Shown here piece by piece: positions 50,483 through 58,246 of a stretch of 64,000 nt of DNA. The position numbers were made by a program, and so were the translations under genes. The stretch comes from Coriobacteriaceae bacterium (GTDB lineage Bacteria > Actinomycetota > Coriobacteriia > Coriobacteriales > Coriobacteriaceae): NCBI GenBank assembly GCA_902835305.1, contig CADFMD010000003.1:124001-188000 (forward strand), read 5' to 3'. Numbering within the stretch: position 1 is the stretch's first letter; every line of letters begins with the position of its first letter. The notes under the pieces are model-generated. The model saw nothing but the letters and a program-made list of their open reading frames with translations. It did no database searches and was not told the DNA's origin.

Positions 50483-51168
50483 GCATCTGCATCAAAAATC
50501 AGATTCAGAATATGAATATCGTCATCGGCTGCACGGTGGGGTGTCCATATTGCTATGCCCGTAACAATGTGAAACGTTGGCATATGATTGACGACTTCGC
50601 TGATCCTGCGTTCTTCCCGAGCAAGCTCAAGATGATGGAAAAGAAACGCCCGCAGAACTTTCTCCTTACCGGCATGAGCGATCTCTCCGGGTGGAAGCTG
50701 GAATGGCGAGACGAGGTATTTGCAAAGATCCATGAGAATCCACAGCATCAGTTCCTGTTCCTGACCAAGAGACCCGATTTGCTGGATTTAGATACCGACC
50801 TGGAAAACGCATGGTTCGGCGTTACGGTGACGAGGAAAGCGGAGCTGTGGCGTATCGACGCCCTTCGGAAAAACGTCAAAGCAAATCACTTCTTCGTTAC
50901 TTTTGAGCCGCTATTCGACGATCCCGGTACGGTCGACCTTTCCGGAATCAACTGGATCGTCGTCGGTACCATGACCGGGGCGCAGAGCAGGAAGGTTCAT
51001 ACGGAACCGGAGTGGGCATGGTCTTTGACGGACCAGGCGCACGCGCTTGGCATTCCAATGTTTATGAAGGAAGACCTCGTCTCTGTCATAGGGGACGAAA
51101 ACATGATTCAGGAATTGCCGGAAGAATTCGAAAGAGTGCTGGAGGTGCAGAGAACATGGCGGAAGTGA
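50479..51168 (+). CDS. Radical SAM mobile pair protein A (DUF5131/Gp37-like)
   Basis: 229 residues. The phrase IGCTVGCPYCYARNNVKRWH carries a CxxxCxxC cluster for a radical SAM 4Fe-4S centre, and LTGMSDLSGWKLEW, LFLTKRPDLLDL and WFGVTVTRKAELWRI follow the DUF5131 family (phage Gp37/Gp68). Together with the overlapping next gene it matches the radical SAM 'mobile pair' known from transposons and conjugative elements. Function is unknown. The DNA is less GC-rich than the flanking sirtuin copies. The MarR gene that often accompanies the pair is not present. Confidence 0.8.
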   Translation: MSICIKNQIQNMNIVIGCTVGCPYCYARNNVKRWHMIDDFADPAFFPSKLKMMEKKRPQNFLLTGMSDLSGWKLEWRDEVFAKIHENPQHQFLFLTKRPDLLDLDTDLENAWFGVTVTRKAELWRIDALRKNVKANHFFVTFEPLFDDPGTVDLSGINWIVVGTMTGAQSRKVHTEPEWAWSLTDQAHALGIPMFMKEDLVSVIGDENMIQELPEEFERVLEVQRTWRK

Positions 51169-52064
51169 TCGATGGAATCCTCATCAATGAGGTGGAAGCA
51201 AAGAACATCATGACCAAGTCCAGCCTGCCGGTAGGCGGCTACTCGGTCAATCCCTATGTAGGCTGCACGCATGCCTGTAAGTATTGCTATGCCTCCTTTA
51301 TGAAGCGCTTTACCGGACACAAGGAGGAATGGGGCACCTTTCTTGATGTGAAGCATTGGCCGGAAATCAAGAATCCGAAGAAATACGCTGGACAGCGGGT
51401 GGTTATCGGTTCTGTGACGGATGGCTACAATCCACAGGAGGAGCGATTCGGGAATACCAGGAAACTCCTGGAGCAGCTGATTGGCAGCGATGCAGATATT
51501 CTGATCTGCACAAAGTCCAATCTTGTGGTACGGGATATCGATCTGCTGAAGAGGCTTGGACGAGTGACCGTTTCATGGTCGATCAACACGCTGGATGAGA
51601 ACTTCAAGAACGATATGGACTCCGCGTCGAGCATCGAGCGTCGTATCGCTGCTATGAAGCAGGTGTATGACGAAGGTATCCGTACGGTCTGCTTCGTGTC
51701 CCCGGTATTTCCCGGCATCACGGATTTTGAGATGATTTTTGAGCGAGTAAAGGATCGGTGCGATTTGTTTTGGCTCGAAAATCTCAATCTTCGGGGTGGT
51801 TTCAAAAAAGCGATCCTGGATTATATCGCCGAGAAACATCCCAATCTCGTACCGCTTTACGATGAGATCTATAACAAGCGCAACCGTAGCTATTTTGAAG
51901 CGCTTGAAGTAAAAGCCGAGGAAATGGCCAAGAAGTACGATTGCCCCTTTGTGGACAACGAAATGCCTTATGGCAGAGTCCCCCAGGGGCATCCGGTGAT
52001 CGTGGACTACTTCTATCACGAGGAAGTCCGAGGGTCAGATAATAGCGGAAAAAGAAATCGTTAA
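51156..52064 (+). CDS. Radical SAM mobile pair protein B (SPL-like)
   Basis: 302 residues. NPYVGCTHACKYCYASFMKR provides the CxxxCxxC cluster; VIGSVTDGYNPQEERFGNTR, KSNLVVRDIDLLKRLG and FLENLN-type (LFWLENLNLRGGF) segments fit the spore-photoproduct-lyase-like radical SAM family. ATG 51156 has GGAGGTG upstream and overlaps gene A by 13 bases. The much longer frame from 51012 is a shadow of gene A. It probably acts jointly with protein A on an unidentified substrate. Confidence 0.82.
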   Translation: MAEVIDGILINEVEAKNIMTKSSLPVGGYSVNPYVGCTHACKYCYASFMKRFTGHKEEWGTFLDVKHWPEIKNPKKYAGQRVVIGSVTDGYNPQEERFGNTRKLLEQLIGSDADILICTKSNLVVRDIDLLKRLGRVTVSWSINTLDENFKNDMDSASSIERRIAAMKQVYDEGIRTVCFVSPVFPGITDFEMIFERVKDRCDLFWLENLNLRGGFKKAILDYIAEKHPNLVPLYDEIYNKRNRSYFEALEVKAEEMAKKYDCPFVDNEMPYGRVPQGHPVIVDYFYHEEVRGSDNSGKRNR

Positions 52065-52236
52065 ACGGAAACCGACGACGATTCGCTCGAGCGATTAGCG
52101 TCCACGCGTGGCTTCTGCCGATTGGCGCAACGGGCGACGGATTAAGGGATCGCTCGGGCGGATGATCCCGCTGCAGTACAGGCGGTCGCTCAATTTAGCG
52201 GCATGAGCGTTTTCGCACGGAAAACCAGTATCCCCT

Positions 52237-52974
52237 GTGCCGAGTTTAATCGTAGCGAATACAATGGGTACTGAGCATCAATCGAAAGTAGTCAAGAGCC
52301 TTTTCGACGGCTTCTACCGCCTCTACCCCAGCCTCGAGCAGCAATGGGCATACTATGCGCGATACATCGACTTCATGCTGCGCGAGCTGGCCTCGCAGCC
52401 CTATCTCGACCTACGGTCCCTCATCGGCCATAAGGACTACTTCATCCTGAGCACCAATGTGGACACCCAGGCCGAGAAGACGTTTCCCGACGAGAGAACC
52501 TGTAACTATCAGGGAAGCTTCGCGCACCTTCAGTGCAAGCAGCCATGCTGCGACGAGCTCTTCGATGCGAGCCCCTACGTCGAGCGCATGCTCGCGGGCA
52601 TGGCGGGGTTCGAGGTCCGCAGCGAGGATGTCCCCCGATGCCCGCATTGCGGCTGGCAGCTTGTGCCGTGGGTGCGCGACGACACGTTTCTGCAAGGTGC
52701 GGCATGGCGCGAGAGCCTCGGACGATACGAGCGCTTCGTGCGCGAGCGCAGCGATCGCCGCGTGCTGTTGCTGGAGCTCGGCGTGGGCGAGATGACCCCC
52801 GGCATCATCACGCTCCCGTTCTGGAGCATGACCGCGAAGCTGCCGGATGCGCACCTGTTGAGCGTCAACATCTCGAACGGCTCGGCTCCGCTGCAGCTCG
52901 GAAGCAAGGCAGGGGCGATTCAGGCAGATTTGGGCGCGCTGCTCTCGGCGGCGCGGACGGGCGACGGTGCTTAA
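52237..52974 (+). pseudogene. 5'-truncated copy of sirtuin paralogue 3
   Basis: From 52293 to 52957 the DNA is almost identical to 49081-49745 (only a few mismatches seen), encoding residues 58-278 of paralogue 3 including Gln130 and the zinc ribbon. The first 56 residues, with the NAD motif, are missing; a GTG at 52237 would add an unrelated 19-residue start. It cannot bind NAD normally. The 170 bp before it (52065-52236) show no gene. It marks the right edge of the replaced segment. Confidence 0.85.
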
Positions 52975-53735
52975 GCCTCCTTGTTGGTCGCTTTAAGGTA
53001 TGCATCGTCGCCCACGGGCTCCAGCCACTCGTTGGAGGTCTCCTCGCCCGGAACCTCCAACGCGAGATGCGAGAACCAGCTGTCGGGCGCGGCGCCGTGC
53101 CAGTGCTTCACCCCCGGGGCGATGTTGACCACGTCGCCGGGGCGCAGCTCCTGTGCCGGCTTTCCCCACTCCTGGTAAAACCCTCGACCAGCCACGCAGA
53201 CGAGGATCTGCCCACCGCCGCTTTTGGCGTGATGGACGTGCCAGTTGTTGCGGCAGCCGGGCTCGAACGTCACGTTGTGGACACCGACCTGCTCGGTGGA
53301 AAGGGGCGCGAGGTAGCTTTGCCCGATAAAGTACTTCGCGAAGGCGTCGTTGGGGGCACCGATGGGGAAAACCATCTCGTTTTGGTGCTGAGCCCTTGCG
53401 TCGGCGGCATCGTCGGCCGCCCAGACCTCCTTCGCCATGCGGAAGGCAGCCCACGCCTTGGGCCAACCCGCATAAAACGCCGCGTGCGTAAGGATTTCCG
53501 CTATCTCCGTCCTGGTCACTCCATTGTTCTTTGCGGACATCAGGTGATATTTGAACGAAGAGTCCGTCAGCCCCTGCGACATCAGGGCAACCACCGTCAC
53601 CACGCTGCGGTCGCGCAGGGAGAGCTCACTCTCTCGGCTCCACACCTCGCCGAACAGCACGTCGTCGTTGAGCTGTGCGAATTTGGGAGCGAACTCCCCC
53701 AGGGCGTCTCTGCCTGCCGTCTGTTTAACTGCCAT
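52971..53735 (-). CDS. Carboxymuconolactone decarboxylase-cupin fusion protein
   Basis: 254 residues in two domains: an AhpD/CMD-like helical domain (about 1-115; LSLRDRSVVTVVALMSQGLT and EIAEILTHAAFYAGWPKAWA) and a cupin barrel (about 135-240; NWHVHHAKSGGGQILVCVAG and PGVKHWHGAAPDSWFSHLAL) with metal-binding His. The CMD domain lacks the CxxC of AhpD, so peroxidase activity is doubtful; fusions like this are common in gut bacteria with unknown substrate. ATG 53735 has AGGAGG upstream. Convergent with the truncated sirtuin copy, the two stops overlapping. Confidence 0.88.
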   Translation of the reverse strand: MAVKQTAGRDALGEFAPKFAQLNDDVLFGEVWSRESELSLRDRSVVTVVALMSQGLTDSSFKYHLMSAKNNGVTRTEIAEILTHAAFYAGWPKAWAAFRMAKEVWAADDAADARAQHQNEMVFPIGAPNDAFAKYFIGQSYLAPLSTEQVGVHNVTFEPGCRNNWHVHHAKSGGGQILVCVAGRGFYQEWGKPAQELRPGDVVNIAPGVKHWHGAAPDSWFSHLALEVPGEETSNEWLEPVGDDAYLKATNKEA

Positions 53736-53798
53736 GATCGATTTCCTCCTGTCGATAGTTTTGGCACAAATCTGTTTCCGCGCGGCCAAACAGCCCGG

Positions 53799-54338
53799 CT
53801 AGATTCCCATGCCCATTCGCCGCGCCTGCTCCAGAGCGGGATGCCCGGCGATTTCGCCCACGCCGTTCACGCCGCCGGCGAAAACCGTTCCAGCGAGCGT
53901 GCAGCGGGAGAAACAGTCAACCCATCCCTGCATCGCCTTTTTCGCCCCGTCGAAGGTCGAGCGCCCGTTCTCCGCCGCCGTCGCCAACAGATATGCCTCG
54001 GTGAATGCATAATCGGAGCCAAAAAGCGGGTTAGCGCGGTCCAGCATGGTTTTGAGCTGGCCGCAGACGCTGTAGTAGTAGACGGGCGTTGCAAACACCA
54101 GCACATCCGCATCGTGCATTTTGGCGGCAATTTCCACGGCATCGTCTTGGATGACGCAACGCCCCAACTTTAAGCAGGCAAGGCAGCCCCTGCAGAAGCC
54201 CATTTGCTTCTCGCGCAGACGCACGGTCTCAACGCTGTGACCTGCCTCCCGCGCGCCGTTGGCGAAAGCCTCCGCCAGCGTCTCGGAATTGCCATTCTTT
54301 CGTGGACTTGAAGAAACTATCAAAACCGTTTTGCCCAT
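53799..54338 (-). CDS. Flavodoxin-family NAD(P)H reductase under MerR control
   Basis: 179 residues. SSSPRKNGNSETLAEAF binds FMN; MGFCRGCLACLKLGRCVIQD is a Cys-rich segment; VFATPVYYYSVCGQLKTMLD follows. The same family as the protein at 45823-46353. ATG 54338 has AAGGGG upstream. The gene is divergent from a MerR regulator across 105 bp that contain a MerR-type dyad in the promoter. The likely role is reducing an electrophile or quinone sensed by the regulator. Confidence 0.88.
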   Translation of the reverse strand: MGKTVLIVSSSPRKNGNSETLAEAFANGAREAGHSVETVRLREKQMGFCRGCLACLKLGRCVIQDDAVEIAAKMHDADVLVFATPVYYYSVCGQLKTMLDRANPLFGSDYAFTEAYLLATAAENGRSTFDGAKKAMQGWVDCFSRCTLAGTVFAGGVNGVGEIAGHPALEQARRMGMGI

Positions 54339-54384
54339 TACGGAATACCCCTTGCGCTCCCGATTTACATTGACGAGAATGAAG

Positions 54385-54412
54385 GTAATACCTAAACCTG
54401 ACTTTAGGTCAA
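54385..54412 (-). promoter_or_regulatory. MerR-type promoter with stretched spacer
   Basis: On the minus strand TTGACC (54412-54407) precedes the dyad ACCTAAA-GTCAGG-TTTAGGT (54409-54390); with TACCTT as -10 the spacer is 19 bp. A long spacer over a dyad is the classic MerR-activated layout. It drives the flavodoxin-family gene. Confidence 0.6.
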
Positions 54413-54443
54413 GGAATGAATTCGACATTGTTTCGGAGGAGCC

Positions 54444-54884
54444 ATGTACACAATCGGACAGGTGGCGGAAATGTTCGGTTTGCCCGCTTCAACGCTGCGA
54501 TATTACGACAAGCAGGGATTGTTCCCGGGGCTGGAGCGGGCATCCGGCATTCGCCGATTCAGCGATACGGAACTCGAAGCGCTTCGGGTCATCGAATGCC
54601 TAAAGAAGGCTGGAATGGAGATCAAGGACATCCGGCTGTTCATGGAATGGTGCGCAGAGGGTCCCTCAACATACCCCAAACGCAAGGCCATGTTCGAGGA
54701 GCGCAAGGCCCACATGGAGTCGGAGATCGTGAACATGAACCGCGCGCTCGACATGCTGAAGTTCAAATGCTGGTACTACGAGCAGGCAATCCAAGATGGC
54801 AACGAGGATAGAGTGAAGGCGCTGATTCCCGATAATTTGCCAGAAGAAATCAAAAATACCTACGATAACGCCCACACTCAATAA
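54444..54884 (+). CDS. MerR-family transcriptional regulator
   Basis: 146 residues. The N-terminal winged helix (MYTIGQVAEMFGLPASTLRY, YDKQGLFPGLERASGIRRFS) is followed by a long dimerisation coil (KRKAMFEERKAHMESEIVNM) and a C-terminal tail without conserved sensor Cys pairs; one Cys (FKCWYYE) sits near residue 109. It probably activates the divergent flavodoxin-family gene through the dyad between them. The inducer is unknown. GGAGG precedes the ATG. Confidence 0.93.
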   Translation: MYTIGQVAEMFGLPASTLRYYDKQGLFPGLERASGIRRFSDTELEALRVIECLKKAGMEIKDIRLFMEWCAEGPSTYPKRKAMFEERKAHMESEIVNMNRALDMLKFKCWYYEQAIQDGNEDRVKALIPDNLPEEIKNTYDNAHTQ

Positions 54885-54946
54885 TGCCGCCCGATGCTCA
54901 AGGGGCTTTGGCAAGGAGTCGTTTTAGGCAGATATGCAAAAAGATA

Positions 54947-54976
54947 GCCTCCGAACCAGAGGGTCCGGAGGCTTTT
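54947..54976 (+). terminator. Terminator hairpin, GCCTCCG repeat copy 2
   Basis: GCCTCCG (54947-54953) pairs with CGGAGGC (54966-54972), then TTTT. Nearly the same hairpin stands at 49797-49822. Confidence 0.8.
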
Positions 54977-55590
54977 ATTCCCGTTATTTCGCTGGTGGCT
55001 TTACTCTATGGCGGCGCCGAAACAGCATCAGGCGGTACTCGACGGTATCAAAACGCGAGTTCAAAAGCCAGTTCCCGCTATTCCCGCTCAGTGACTAATC
55101 CAGGCCGAGTGTTGTCGATGCGTGTCGCGTCGTACCGCCTAAGGGCCAATTCGTGCGCAATTTGGGCGAATCAGGCCCTTAATTCGCGATTTTGTGAATG
55201 ACTCAATTGATTCGCAAAACCGCAGGTCGCCTTTTTAATCACTCCCTAGTTTCCGCCGGGGTTCGTAGCGGGTGGCGTGAAAAGGGGTGATTCAAAGGGT
55301 CGGAGAGATGTCTATAGCGCAATCTTCTGGTATTGGCGCAGTGAGGGACTTCTCACCTCCATCAGTCCAAATCGTCAAGCTCCGAAAGACGTCGAGCTAG
55401 AGAAAAGGACCTATTTCCCGTCATGGATTGGGTTTACCTGCATGACTAGAGCCCTGGTGTAATTGGCTGGATCACCGTTCCGGGAACCGGTATCGACCTA
55501 CCTGTCCGCCAAGCTCCTTCTTCAGCTCCAGCTTAGTATCTGACTCACACCGTTATAAGCAAAACCGAAGAGATGCGTCTTGGCCAAGAA
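54977..55590. other. Gene-poor stretch
   Basis: About 610 bp between the MerR terminator and the methyltransferase promoter. Short open frames (for example near 55277) lack ribosome sites and family resemblance. Nothing was recognised; it may be decayed mobile DNA. Confidence 0.4.
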
Positions 55591-55591
55591 A

Positions 55592-55648
55592 TAAGGTTAG
55601 CCTTATCTTACTGCATGATTCGTGTGTTATAGTTAGATTGCTCTAACT
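55592..55648 (+). promoter_or_regulatory. DtxR/IdeR-like box and promoter of the methyltransferase cluster
   Basis: TAAGGTTAGCCTTATCTTA (55592-55610) matches 15 of 19 positions of the DtxR/IdeR iron box. Downstream lie TATAGT (55628-55633) and a second perfect dyad, AGTTAG-ATTGCT-CTAACT (55631-55648). This suggests metal-dependent repression of the three methyltransferase genes. Confidence 0.5.
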
Positions 55649-55666
55649 GTTTGGGGGGCGATAGCC

Positions 55667-56296
55667 ATGCACGAACGCAAGGGCTTCTGGGACAAGAATG
55701 CCAGTCGGTACGACCGTTTCATGCGAAACGACCGGGCGGCGTATGAGAAGATGTATGGGCTGATCCGGCCGGTAGTGAAAGCAAAAACCGTGCTGGAGGT
55801 TGCCACCGGCACGGGGCTTATCGCAAAGAGCATCGTAAATGCGGCGGCGCACATCGAGGCTACGGACGCCTCTGCAAAGATGATCCTTGAAGCAAAGCGG
55901 GACAATCAATCCGCAAAGCTGCACTTTTCCGTACAAGATATGTTCCGCCTGCCCTATGCACAGAAGTCCTTCGAAGTGGTGATTGTGTCCAACGCGCTTC
56001 ACATAGTGCCGCATCCGGAAAAGGCCCTGCAAGAAATCAGGCGGGTGTTGAAGGACGACGGCGTGCTCATCGCTCCAACCTTCACCCACGCGGGGAACTC
56101 GGTTTCCGGCAAGGCAAAAGCCTTTTTCATGAGTATGGCGGGATTCCCCCTCCACAGCAGGTGGACAAGCGAGGAATACCTGCGTTTCCTGCGTCAAAAC
56201 GGCTGGGCGGTGCAGAAAAGCTCGGTGCTGAAGGCCTCGTTCCCGTTGACCTATGCGGAATGCACGAAATCGGAGGGGCCAGATGTCGTTCTTTGA
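55667..56296 (+). CDS. Class I SAM-dependent methyltransferase (UbiE-like) 1
   Basis: 209 residues. Motif I VLEVATGTGLIAKSI near residue 45, the acidic ATDAS loop, VIVSNALHIVPHPEKALQEI (motif post II) and RVLKDDGVLIAPTF. The acceptor is unknown. The gene is preceded by GGGGGG about nine bases before ATG 55667 and overlaps the second methyltransferase by 14 bases. The cluster resembles methyltransferase sets seen beside iron or metallophore transporters in Firmicutes, but no transporter is present here. Confidence 0.88.
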   Translation: MHERKGFWDKNASRYDRFMRNDRAAYEKMYGLIRPVVKAKTVLEVATGTGLIAKSIVNAAAHIEATDASAKMILEAKRDNQSAKLHFSVQDMFRLPYAQKSFEVVIVSNALHIVPHPEKALQEIRRVLKDDGVLIAPTFTHAGNSVSGKAKAFFMSMAGFPLHSRWTSEEYLRFLRQNGWAVQKSSVLKASFPLTYAECTKSEGPDVVL

Positions 56297-56888
56297 AAAC
56301 ACCCGCAAGCCCGTGGGCCTCGGCGGAAAACTTATGGTTGCCATGATGAATCTGGGCCACAGCCCTGTGGCGCGGTGGGGACTTCAGTTTCTACGACTTG
56401 CGCCAAACGCCAAGGTGCTGGATTGCGGCTGCGGCGGCGGGGCGAACATAAAACGGCTGCTGAAAAAATGCCCGCATGGCGTCGTCAAGGGCATCGACTA
56501 TTCGCCCGTCAGTGTGGAGAAGGCTAGAAAGCTCAACCGAACTGCAATTCAGGAGGGGCGTTGCGCCGTTCTGCAAGGCAGTGTGGCGGATATGGCGTTT
56601 GAGGATAGCTACTTCGATGCTGCCACGGCCTTTGAGACCGTCTATTTTTGGCCTGATTTGCCCCGATGCTTCCGTGAGGTCTGGCGGACGCTGAAGCCAG
56701 GCGGGAAAATTCTTATCTGCAACGAGAGCAATGGCGATACAGACAGGGACGAGAGGTGGACGCAGATCATCGGCGGCATGACCATCTACAAGGACATTGA
56801 ATTAAAGGCGTGTTTGGAGCAGGCGGGTTTTCACGAGGTGCAGATACGCAAAAAGAAAAAGTGGCTCTGCGTCACGGCGCGGAAGTAA
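56283..56888 (+). CDS. Class I SAM-dependent methyltransferase 2
   Basis: 201 residues. Motif I VLDCGCGGGANIKRLL near residue 47, GIDYSPVSVEKARKL, and FETVYFWPDLPRCFREVWRT followed by LKPGGKILICNE. ATG 56283 (MSFFENTRKP) has GGAGGGG upstream; the ten-codon longer frame is rejected. Co-transcribed with the first. The gap to the third gene (56889-57003) contains a frame with one hydrophobic helix (MAIGMTVIAAMLAAIMTVFI), perhaps the end of a lost membrane protein. Confidence 0.9.
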   Translation: MSFFENTRKPVGLGGKLMVAMMNLGHSPVARWGLQFLRLAPNAKVLDCGCGGGANIKRLLKKCPHGVVKGIDYSPVSVEKARKLNRTAIQEGRCAVLQGSVADMAFEDSYFDAATAFETVYFWPDLPRCFREVWRTLKPGGKILICNESNGDTDRDERWTQIIGGMTIYKDIELKACLEQAGFHEVQIRKKKKWLCVTARK

Positions 56889-57003
56889 GGGCATCAAGCA
56901 CGGGCGTTTTTGCATCCATCCTGCACATGGCGATAGGCATGACGGTCATAGCGGCTATGCTGGCGGCAATTATGACAGTTTTTATTCACTGAGGAAGAAA
57001 CCT

Positions 57004-57834
57004 ATGAAATATAAAATTGAGAAAAACACCGTGCAGGAGACGCTGATCCTCCCGCTGTATTCCCGGAAGCTGTGTACGGAGCTGTACCCGAACCTTTACA
57101 GGGATGAAACAGCGGTTCGCCTGCTCGACCAGATCGGCTACGACTTTTCAGAGGCAGAGAAAAACTCCCGCAGCCTGATGCAGCGCTTTGGTGCGCTGGA
57201 GGTGGCCACACGGCAAAGTGATCTTGCTTTCGAGGTGCGGGATTACCTGAAAGACCACCCCAATGCGGCGGTGGTCAATCTGGGCTGCGGGCTGGACAAC
57301 ACCGGCAGAACCTGCGACAACGGTAGATGCAAGATCTACAATCTGGACTTCCCGGATGTGATTGCCTTGCGGCAGCAGCTGCTGCCCGCCGGGGATCGAG
57401 AACAAAATATCCCCTGCGACCTGAAAGACACCGCATGGTTTGGCAAAATCGATGCCTCCGGCGGGGCGGTGTTCTTTGCCTCCGGAGTGTTCTATTACTT
57501 TCTGACCCAGCAGGTCCGGGAACTGGTGCGGGGGATGGCGGACGCTTTCCCCGGCGGTGTGCTGGTCTTTGATGCTGCCAATCGGACGGCAGTAAAGATG
57601 ATCGCAAAAACATGGCTTAAGACTGCAAAAATCAAGGATGTGGGGGCATATTTTGCGGTTTCGGATGCCGCCAAGGAAATCGGCACGTGGAACAGCCGTC
57701 TGCAGGTCACAAGTCGCGGCTATATGCTGGGTTACAACGATTTGAGAGACCCTTCTGTCAGCGGCTTTTTCCGGTTTCTCGCAAGGGTCGGTGACAACGG
57801 GATGAAAATGCAAATCGTGAAAATAAGATTTTGA
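57004..57834 (+). CDS. Leucine carboxymethyltransferase-like (LCM/PPM family) methyltransferase 3
   Basis: 276 residues. The N-terminal ETLILPLYSRKLCTELYPNL and the SAM site VVNLGCGLDNTGRTCDNGRC, then YNLDFPDVIALRQQLLPAGD, match the LCM family (PF04072), which includes O-methyltransferases for carboxyl groups in natural products. GAGGAAGAAACC precedes the ATG. The third member of the methyltransferase run. Codon use is more AT/clostridial than the core genes, suggesting transfer from Firmicutes. Confidence 0.85.
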   Translation: MKYKIEKNTVQETLILPLYSRKLCTELYPNLYRDETAVRLLDQIGYDFSEAEKNSRSLMQRFGALEVATRQSDLAFEVRDYLKDHPNAAVVNLGCGLDNTGRTCDNGRCKIYNLDFPDVIALRQQLLPAGDREQNIPCDLKDTAWFGKIDASGGAVFFASGVFYYFLTQQVRELVRGMADAFPGGVLVFDAANRTAVKMIAKTWLKTAKIKDVGAYFAVSDAAKEIGTWNSRLQVTSRGYMLGYNDLRDPSVSGFFRFLARVGDNGMKMQIVKIRF

Positions 57835-57921
57835 GAGGCAAAAACGAAGCGCATTCACTTTGACGTTGAAGAAGACGGATTTTACGGCGCATATTGGGCG
57901 TGCAAGGGCACGCATACAGCA

Positions 57922-57952
57922 GCGGGCACGGATTCGATTGAAACCGTGCCCG
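57922..57952 (+). terminator. Hairpin after the methyltransferase cluster
   Basis: GCGGGCACGG (57922-57931) and CCGTGCCCGC (57943-57952) are exact reverse complements. No clear T-run follows. Confidence 0.6.
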
Positions 57953-57988
57953 CTATCTGATACTATATTATTATATCGAACGTCTGTT

Positions 57989-58092
57989 CTATTCCAACTC
58001 AATAGTTAAAAACTATCTCCGGTTTGTTCCAGTTTGCCGCAGTTCGCACCAGTTTGTCCCATTTACACCCAGTCTCAAAATCGCCGTGAATC
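57989..58092. repeat. guaA-end/dinJ-tail repeat, left copy
   Basis: Begins CTATTCCAACTCAATAGTT and runs for 104 bp with clear similarity to 61692-61786. On the minus strand it still encodes part of the DinJ tail (FETGCKWDKL). The start resembles the 3' end of guaA (62149-62166). The remaining gap to 58246 shows no gene. Confidence 0.7.
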
Positions 58093-58246
58093 CATGGGGC
58101 CAAATCTGGGTCACGGATTTCGGGGCGGGGCAGGGTGTTTTAGCGGGTCAAGGTGGGTCACGGCAAACTGCGATAGCAGCTAATGATCACATGGACATTG
58201 CATGTCAGAGGAGGCAGGGTAGAGAAGCCTCTACAGGCCCCAGCAG

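Noticed and set aside
52237..52974. A fourth intact sirtuin gene
   Set aside because: The NAD-binding N-terminus is missing and replaced by unrelated sequence, so it is listed as a truncated copy.
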